A DNA stretch of 22,210 bases from an uncultured Oscillospiraceae bacterium (GTDB lineage Bacteria > Bacillota > Clostridia > Oscillospirales > Ruminococcaceae): the NCBI GenBank assembly GCA_900552945.1, contig USBI01000027.1:1-22210 (forward strand), given 5' to 3'. Both the position numbers and the translations under genes were made by a program. Under the pieces are notes generated by a model, which was given only the letters and a program-made list of their open reading frames with translations, was not told where the DNA came from and did not search any database. Every line of letters starts with the position of its first letter. The first letter of the stretch is position 1. This document shows, one piece after another, positions 7,601 through 15,200 of the stretch.

Positions 7601-8463
7601 TGAAAATGAACAACGGAAGCAAAAAAGCGTTTGGAATCATTCTGTTTGCTGTTGTGTCCGCGGGGGTGCTTTTGGGTATTGTATTCCGCACGATGCAGCT
7701 GCATTACGCGATTGATTTTTCAACCGGTTTTTACAAAGAGTGGCACTATTCGCTCCCCGCGTTGGATACGGTTTTGCTGGGTGCGGCGGTGCTGGTCGTC
7801 CTGCTTTCTATTCTGCTCAAGCGAAAACCGCTTTACGCCGTGCTTCCCAAACGGCTGGGCGGTTCTCTGCTTCCTTTCTTCTGCGCGGCAGGGCTGGCTG
7901 CACAAACCATACTGCAAATGGTTCAAACAACGGAATGGGGCATCTGGCTTTTAGTTTCCTCGGTACTGGCGGCGGTCAGTGTTGTCTGCTTTATTCTGCT
8001 CGGCCTCCAGCAGGCGCTGGCAAAGCCCGGCGTTTCCGGATACTTGTTCCGCAATATGGTGCTCACTCTCTGGTGCTGTTGTCAAATGCTTACAGTCTTT
8101 TTTGAACGTTCTTCCGAATCCAATACATCGGAATTCGTTTTTATCACCCTTTTCCTTTACGCTTCCACCGTATTTTTTATCAAATACGGAAAACTCACTT
8201 TTTATAGTCAGCCGGACTATCATTCCTCGTTCAGTCTGCTTCTGTCCGCTTCCTTTCTCTCGTTGTTCGGGTTTACGCTTTCGGTGCCGAATATCATTTT
8301 ATTGTGCACTGGCGGCGCCTCGCCCGCTGACTTTTCACCGATTGCCTGCGCGGCTCTTCCGCTTGCCGTTTACGGATTTTCGTTCCTGTTCATAAACTGC
8401 CTGTCCTCCCCCCAAAAACAGGAACCGGCAAAAAGCTCCGCATCGGAAGCCATGGAAGCATAA
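7597..8463 (+). CDS. Polytopic membrane protein of unknown function
   Basis: This 288-residue protein has about seven hydrophobic segments (roughly residues 12-32, 55-73, 88-104, 116-138, 150-166, 180-195, 215-240 and 255-275, two of them weak) and a short hydrophilic C-terminal tail rich in Ser, Ala and Glu. I recognise no catalytic motif or family. Its ATG overlaps the citrate synthase stop codon (ATGA, 7597-7600), so it is translationally coupled. A second ATG follows immediately and a third lies two codons later. Coupling suggests steady co-expression with citrate synthase, but I can assign no functional link. An upstream in-frame start at 7492 lies inside citrate synthase and is unlikely. 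Confidence 0.7.
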   Translation: MMKMNNGSKKAFGIILFAVVSAGVLLGIVFRTMQLHYAIDFSTGFYKEWHYSLPALDTVLLGAAVLVVLLSILLKRKPLYAVLPKRLGGSLLPFFCAAGLAAQTILQMVQTTEWGIWLLVSSVLAAVSVVCFILLGLQQALAKPGVSGYLFRNMVLTLWCCCQMLTVFFERSSESNTSEFVFITLFLYASTVFFIKYGKLTFYSQPDYHSSFSLLLSASFLSLFGFTLSVPNIILLCTGGASPADFSPIACAALPLAVYGFSFLFINCLSSPQKQEPAKSSASEAMEA

Positions 8464-8553
8464 CATGTTTTACAGATATGCAAAAACCCGTTCCGGAAAA
8501 GCGTGATGTTCTTAACGGAGAAATACCCAATTAACTGAATAGGATATCGAAGC

Positions 8554-8582
8554 CAGATTTCAGTTAAAATGACTGAAATCTG
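8554..8582. repeat. 11-bp perfect inverted repeat downstream of the citrate synthase operon
   Basis: CAGATTTCAGT (8554-8564) pairs perfectly with 8572-8582 across a 7-base AT-rich loop. No T-run follows on either strand, so it is a poor intrinsic terminator. It lies just outside the broken end of the IS30-type remnant and could be an RNA 3'-end stabiliser or part of an old insertion junction. Confidence 0.5.
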
Positions 8583-8594
8583 ACTTATTGTCGC

Positions 8595-9033
8595 TTAAGC
8601 ATGATAGACCCCTTTCACTGTATTCCCTCGTTTTCCTTGATGCCGTGGCTCTTTACCTTGCGTCGCAGGACTTTGAGCTCCCCGTTTGCCGAGTATTTTT
8701 CGTATATCCAGCGGTAGATAGTTCGCCAGCTTGGCATCTTTCGCCCGCACGGCGGACAGGCAATCTGTTCTGGTGGCCAAGTTGCTTTCAGTTTCTCATT
8801 GATGCAGTCGACCTCTTCCTGAGAATGAAACATTTCTCGATGACAGCAGGAACGCCGCAGAAAATGTTTCTTCTGTGCTGTGTGCGAACAGCAGGATGGA
8901 ATATCACACATGTGTGTACAGTTTCTCCGTATCTCCTTGGACACCGTGCTCACATTCCTTCCCGCCAGCCGTGCAATCTCTCGGCAACTCAGGCCATTCA
9001 CATCATCTCTATGCTAAGATAATGATAGTTCAT
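8595..9033 (-). pseudogene. Decayed IS30-family transposase (N-terminal half only)
   Basis: Read leftward, the sequence starts ATG with MNYHYLSIE, a typical IS30 opening, but is then out of frame with the next recognisable part, GLSCREIARLAGRNVSTVSKEIRRN, split here as GLSCREIARLAG and RNVSTVSKEIRRN. That part is the helix-turn-helix of IS30 transposases. The gap between the two is shorter than usual, so a small deletion of a non-multiple of three is likely. The linker ATWPPEQIA and TIYRWIYE are also family features. After LRRK the frame is again uncertain and stops appear at 8615 and 8595. The whole DDE catalytic domain (about the last 200 residues) is absent. It is not functional. Confidence 0.8.
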
Positions 9034-9142
9034 ACGGTCCCCGCCCGACGCTTTGGTTGTGTGGTTACTCCATTCTGCCGCAGGGTCCTGTATGAATTCC
9101 TTTTATTTTTCTAAACTGTTGCGCCTGATATATATCACCGGG

Positions 9143-9177
9143 TGAAAAAGAAGCCAGCGCCTAAACGGCGCTGGCTT
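9143..9177 (-). terminator. Rho-independent terminator of the giant surface-protein gene
   Basis: An 11-bp perfect stem (9151-9161 with 9167-9177, AAGCCAGCGCC arms) has a 5-base loop and is followed on the minus strand by TTCTTTTTC. It lies about 75 bases past the stop codon of the giant gene. Confidence 0.88.
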
Positions 9178-9252
9178 ACAATCATTTTTTGGAACGGCGG
9201 CATGATGTTGCCGCTTATCCGTAATTTCGTTTTATGCGTGTGCTGTCTAAGG

Positions 9253-12200
9253 TTATCTCAGCTTTTTCCTCACCCGCTTGACCTTCAGCGTTCCCAACAC
9301 ACCGCCGGATACGAACAGCAGGGCGACCCAAAGCGCAAGGCTACTGTTGTCGCCGGTCTGCGGACCTTCGGGCTCGCTGCCGCCGGGGTTGGTCGGCTGT
9401 GACGGTTCGGCCGGCTCATAATCCGGATCCGCTGCACCGCAGACGATGCACTTCCCGTCTTCAAAGTCATGTCCCAGCGCGGGGATGATTCGCCAGGTGT
9501 CCACATCGGCTATCGCTTTGGTGCATGCCTCGTCCTCAAAGGACATTCCGCAGGTGCAGGTGTAATAAGCCTTGCTGCCGGCCTCGGTGCAGGTGGCTTC
9601 CCTGCCCATAACCAGAATGGGCGTATGGGAATGGGCTTTTGTCACCTTTATGCACGCCGCATCCGTTGTGACCGTGGCGGTCGGGTAGTATGCCTCACCG
9701 TTTGTATTGGTGATCACGCAATAGTAATAACAGGTGCCCTCGGCGGATGTATCGGGCGTGAAGCTCGGACTGTTTGTGCCCACCCTGGTTCCGCCGTCCG
9801 TACTGCCGTCGGTGTTCTGGTACCACTGGTAGGAAAGGGTTCCGCCGTCCGTCACGCCTGCCTCCACCGTCAGGGGACTCGCCGTATCGCCCACGGAATA
9901 TTGGGCATTTTGCGGCTGGGCCGTAATGACAGGGGATTGGGCGTACACCGGCCGGCCGTTGTCGATCCAGTGGGCATACAAGGTCTCGTCCGCTGAATAA
10001 ATCCGGCTGCTGACGGTGACATGCGTGCCGCCCTCTTTTTCCGTGTACCAGCCGTCGAAATCATAGCCGATGCGTTCGGGCACGGGCATATATAGGAGCT
10101 GCTGGTTCACGGTAGGCATGGAAATTTCAGAAACACTGCCGCCGTTGGGGTCAAAGGTAACGATGTACTCCCCGCTGTCGGAGTCGATTACTGTGATACT
10201 CGCAACTTGGGAATAGAGGGTCAGCGTCCTGCCGCCGGGGTAGGCGGCGGTAACTTCACAGAAGTAGTTGTATGTGGACATATAGTCTTCATCCGGTTCC
10301 ATCTGCGTAGCAGGCACAAAGCTGTTTTGTTCAGCACCGGCCACGGCAGCGCCGTCCCCGATATAGCCCTCGTACCATTGATAGGTCAGGTTGCAGTCTT
10401 CCGGGGCATTTACCTCGACAGTCAGCGGTTCGGCCGTATCGCCTTCCCTGTACGCCGCGCTGGCGGGCTGGGTGGTGATCATGGGGGCTTCCACATCCAC
10501 AATGGTAATTTTTGCTCTGTCCGAAATGCTTTGCGCCGTTTTGTTATGGGACGCATACTCGTTTGTGTTGGTGGCCACACAGTAATAATAGAAAGTTCCT
10601 GCCTCGTCAGTAGGTGGCGTGAAAGTGCTCCGGGTGGCGCCGTCTATGGCTGTGCCGGCGCTTGTCCCGTCGGGGCTGACATACCACTGATAGGTCAGCA
10701 TGCCGCCGTCGCCTACGGACGCGGAATACAACAGATCGTCCACCTGGGCGCCCTTGCCGTATGTGGCGTCGTTCATAACCTCCCAGTTAAGCTGCGGCTC
10801 CATGGCACCTACGACGCCTGTGGGCTCCACAACGGTCACCTTGGCGATATCGCTCCGCACAGAAGCCGTCTTGCTGCCGACGACGTTTTTGTTGGTGTTG
10901 GTCACCACGCAGTAGTAGTAGAAGGTGCCGGTCTCTTTGGCCATGTCCATACCGGTGCTGTCGGTCGCCCCTTCTATGAGCTGTGCTCCGCTGCCGTCTT
11001 CGTTGCAGCGGTACCACTGGTAGGAAAGGGCGCCGCCGTCGGTCGGGTCAAGGACGGTCATTGGGAGAAAGATTTCGGTGTTGATGATCTGTTCCTCCAC
11101 ATCGTCCGGCTGATCGGCGATGACGGGCGTGAGGGCGTCCGGGCTCCACTGGGCATAGAGGGTGATGGCGTTCTCGAAATCATCGTACTGCGTCATCTGC
11201 CTGCCGCCCTCCGGCTCTGTGTACCAGCCCATGAAGGCATAGCCTTCCTTTTCCGGAATCGGCAGGTTTCCGTCGGGCCTGATCCTGCCGCTGCTCTGGT
11301 CGTAGAACTTCAGCGGGACCTTGTCAACACTCACGCTGCCGCCCTGGGCATTCAGCGTGACATAGACCGTGCCCACATAGACCGGGATGGCTTCTGTTTT
11401 GACCGTGGCGGTCTGGTTGCCGGTAATCTTCGGATCGGTGTTGCGGTTTGTAATCACGCAATAGTAGTAGACAATGCTATCCTGCGAGGTGTCCGGCGTA
11501 TATCTGTAATACTCGGCCTTCTCGATAGGCGTGCCGTTTCCGTTGCTGGCCGTATCGCTCCGGTACCATTTATACAAAAGCGTACCGCCGTCCGGCGACT
11601 TAGCGTCGACATAAAGGCCGTTGTTGATATCGCCCATCTCTGCCTTGACAGCTTTCGTTACCCACTCGATCACCGGCGCCTGCGCGTGGGTCAGCTCTCC
11701 GGTTGCCGCCCAGTGGGCGTACAGCGTGGTGTCTTCGCGGAACACCGTATCGGTGTCGACCCGATCGCCGCCTTCCTCCTGCGTATACCAGCCGGTAAAG
11801 TCATGTGCGTCCCGCGTGGGGCTGTACTCGTTCAAGTTCGGAATCCTTCCGTTTTTGGTGGATAGACCTTTGCCGGAGGAACCGCTGGCAAAAGTGCCTC
11901 GGCCAGGGTTAAGATGAATCTGGGCTTCTTTCTCCAGTATTTCTACCTTGACCGCACCGGTATCGGTAACAGCCGTCTTTTCCCCAGCAATCGTGGAGAG
12001 GCTGTTGGTCACCCGACAATAGTAGTAGAAGATGCCGGCCGTGTCGGTGGGCGGCGTAAATTGGGAGGCTGTGGCGCCATTTACCGGCGTGCTGTTTTCC
12101 TTGCTGTCGGTATAGACATACCACTGATAGGAGAGGGCGCCGCCGTCCGATACGCTGCCATTGACATAGAGGGTGTCGGCTGTGTTGCCCTTGGTGTAGA

Positions 12201-15200
12201 CATAGTCCTCCTCCGCTATCAGCTTGAGCTCGGGCTCCTGAGCCGTGAATTCGCCGTCCGTGGCGACCCACACATCGATTTTTGCGGTCTGGGACGGGAT
12301 TTTCTCCCCTGCGGCATCGACAGCGTCGGACAGGGTGACCGTCACCGGATAGTGACCCGCTGCGGCGTCATCCTTCACCCGGTACCAGATGGTCACCACA
12401 TCGTCCTCTTCGGTGATGTTCGTCCGGTCAGTGTTGGACACGACGAAGGAATAGGAGTCGGCGCTCCAGTCATTGTGCATGGTAAAGCCTTCCCTGGGGA
12501 ACGCGCTGCCTGCGGAATAGCCGATCATTTCAAAGGGCGCTCCCTCGTAATCGAGCTGCGCCATCAGGCCCCATATCCCCGTACTGTCGAGGTTGTCGAG
12601 GCTTAAGGTAATGCCGAAGGTCTTGCCCGCCATGGTCTTGACGTCCTCGCCGGTAAGCCGCAGGGTGCCGTCATCGACAGGCTCGGTCTCGTTGTTGATC
12701 GGAGAAGCCGTCGCCGCCTGCGGAGAAGCTGCCTGCACCGCCGCCTGCGCCGTCCTTGCAGACGAATTCATCATATCTATAGTGGGGTACAGCAGACCGC
12801 CGAGGCTGTATTCCGTCGTGGTGCCGTAGTAGTCGGAGCCATCGGAGATCTCCAGGCACGCACTGACTAAGAGAGTGCCGCCGAACTTCGGGTCATCCGC
12901 AGGATTGACCAATTCATCGCGATTGACTGTAAAGGTATACAAATATTTATCGTGCATCACATACTGGCCGTCAAAAATCGGCATGGTATGGGAGGCATAA
13001 TCCACAAAGTTTCCATTTTCCTGCATATACTGCAGCCTGATGGTCACCTGGTTATCCTCGGTAAAGTTGTAGCGGTCGAAATTATCCGGCAGATGTACCG
13101 ATACACTGTAAACGCCTCCCTGTACTCTCGGCAAGGAAAGAGCGGCTCCGTCCGTCGTCGGGAAGGGCGCCTTGTTGATGCGGATATAGCCTTCCAGATA
13201 GAGATCCACCGGCTTATAGTTCTCGTTCCCCGGCCAGACGATGCGCACGTCATAAACGCCTGCATGCACCGGCCAGTCGCTGTTTATGCTGTAAGGGTTC
13301 GCCACCTCGGTCCATTCTTCCGTGACAGCCGCGCCCTGCTCGCGGAACAGCACCTGCAAATCCTGCGTATAAAAGCCCTTGCTGTAAAAATCTGCGGACT
13401 CAAAAAGCTCCGGCATCGCAAGGCTGACAGGATTGCGGTTGTATTCCTTTTCAGTCTTTGTAAACAGATCCTCGGTGATGCCGATCTCCAGCTTCTCGCC
13501 GATATGCGGGTAGAGGTAGATATCCGTATCGCTCCGGATAATGGTATCCGCCGTGTACGGGTCGCCTGTATACTCGATATTATCGTACCAGCCCACCAGC
13601 CTCTGGGTGCTGGTCATGCCGGAGATTTTGGGCAGTTCTCCCAGCTTGCTGCCATTGAGCAGCAGCCGCGTCTCCAGCTCGGTAGTGGCGTTTTGCATGA
13701 TGTGCACCTCTACCTGCGTAGAGATGTACCGGGCGTAAAGGGTCAGTCCACCCTTCGGCATCCGCGCGCTGCTGAAGTCGAACGGCTTGGTGCAGGCCTC
13801 GTCTGTATACCAGCCGTCCAGATACGCCCCATCGAGCGTCGGCAGCTTGGGCGCGAACAGGATCGAGTTTTCCGGATAGCTGACCGAAGCAATCTGCGGC
13901 ATATCCTCCTCAGACTGGTGCTCGGACGGTTTGACGGTAAAGCTGACCGGATAGACCGGCGTATCCTCTGTCAATGCCTGACAGGTCACCGAATAGGTGA
14001 CCGAGTTTTCGGAGGCCGTTACCGCCGGGCTGATGCCGGTAATACCTACCTGTCCGTCAAAGTACTGCGCAATATGCGCCATCAAATCCCCTGCCTGGGG
14101 CGCGGTCCCGGCACGGAAGGTCACGGTGTAATCCGGCACGCTGATGCCCTGGAACTTGAAGGTGGCCAGGCGTGACGCGTCCGTGTAATTCGCGCTGAGG
14201 TCAGCGGAGGCGCCGTAATTCTCATAAAAGCTCATGTCCGCAGCGGTATCCAGCGCAAAAACCTCGTCGTCGTTTCCTTCCCGGGTCAGGTTCAGGAATA
14301 CGCTGAATTTACCGTTGTCGGGGTCGTTGGCACCGGTGTCCTCCAGGGAGGCGAGCTGCACAAACGGTTCGCCGTAGGTGGTGGTATAGGTGCCGGCGTA
14401 AGGGATGCCGTCCTTGCCCTGGATGTTTTTCACATGCAGACTATAGGTCTTAAGGCCGATGTCATAATAGAAGGTGGTGTCCGCCGACACGGTAAGCTCT
14501 GTCGTTTTCTCCGCCCTGTAGGAACCGGCGTCGGCGTATTTCAAGTTGGTTCCGTCTTCGGTCACATAGGCGTCGTAGCCGATGAGGTCATGAATCTCCT
14601 CCTGCGTGGGCAGGTCGAAGGTCTGGATGCGGTTGAACTGGCCGCTCCATACCGTTTCGTAGCCATAGGTCTCGTTGCCGACCGCCACATAGACGTTATA
14701 AAGCTGGCTGATCTCGCTTTCGCTGTAGCTGGTCCACACGACCGGCACGGTAATGGAAAGGTCATATGCACTGAAAGCGAGCTTGCCGCCCTTCCATGTC
14801 ACGATCATGTCGGTGTAGGCGTAACGGTCGTCCTCGTCGATCTGGGTCTTGTCAAAGCTGATGATGCCGTTATCGTCTATGGAGAAGGCCGGGTCGGTAA
14901 AGCGGATATGGTAATTGGAAAGGTCGTAGATGCTCTGCGCCTTTTGCCCGCTGGTCAGGTCGATGGTCTTCATGTTCCGGTACGCCTCCGGCAGCTTCAT
15001 GGTGATGCCGTCGGCAAAGTCGCCGTTCTCGTCCAGGATATACAGGATATCGGTGGAAGTGGGCGCAAGGGCGAAGTCGTAAACGCTGTTCCTGTCGCCC
15101 GCCGTCAGCAGCGGGAACTCGCCGTCGTAGAGCGTGGGCTCATATTTAATCAGCTCTTTTAGCGCCTGCGCCTTGAACTTGACGGTCAGATACAGGCCGA

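Noticed and set aside
8554..8582. Intrinsic terminator of the citrate synthase operon
   Set aside because: The stem is perfect but AU-rich and no T-run follows on either strand; kept only as an inverted repeat.
10207..11865. Plus-strand open frames of up to 552 codons within the giant gene
   Set aside because: They are antisense to the repeat modules; their apparent repeats (GxVxxxHIVF-like) are reflections of the YYYCVVTN modules on the other strand.
9650..12245. CRISPR array
   Set aside because: The regular repeats are about 300-550 bases long, in frame and encode conserved Ig-like modules; there are no short repeats with unique spacers.
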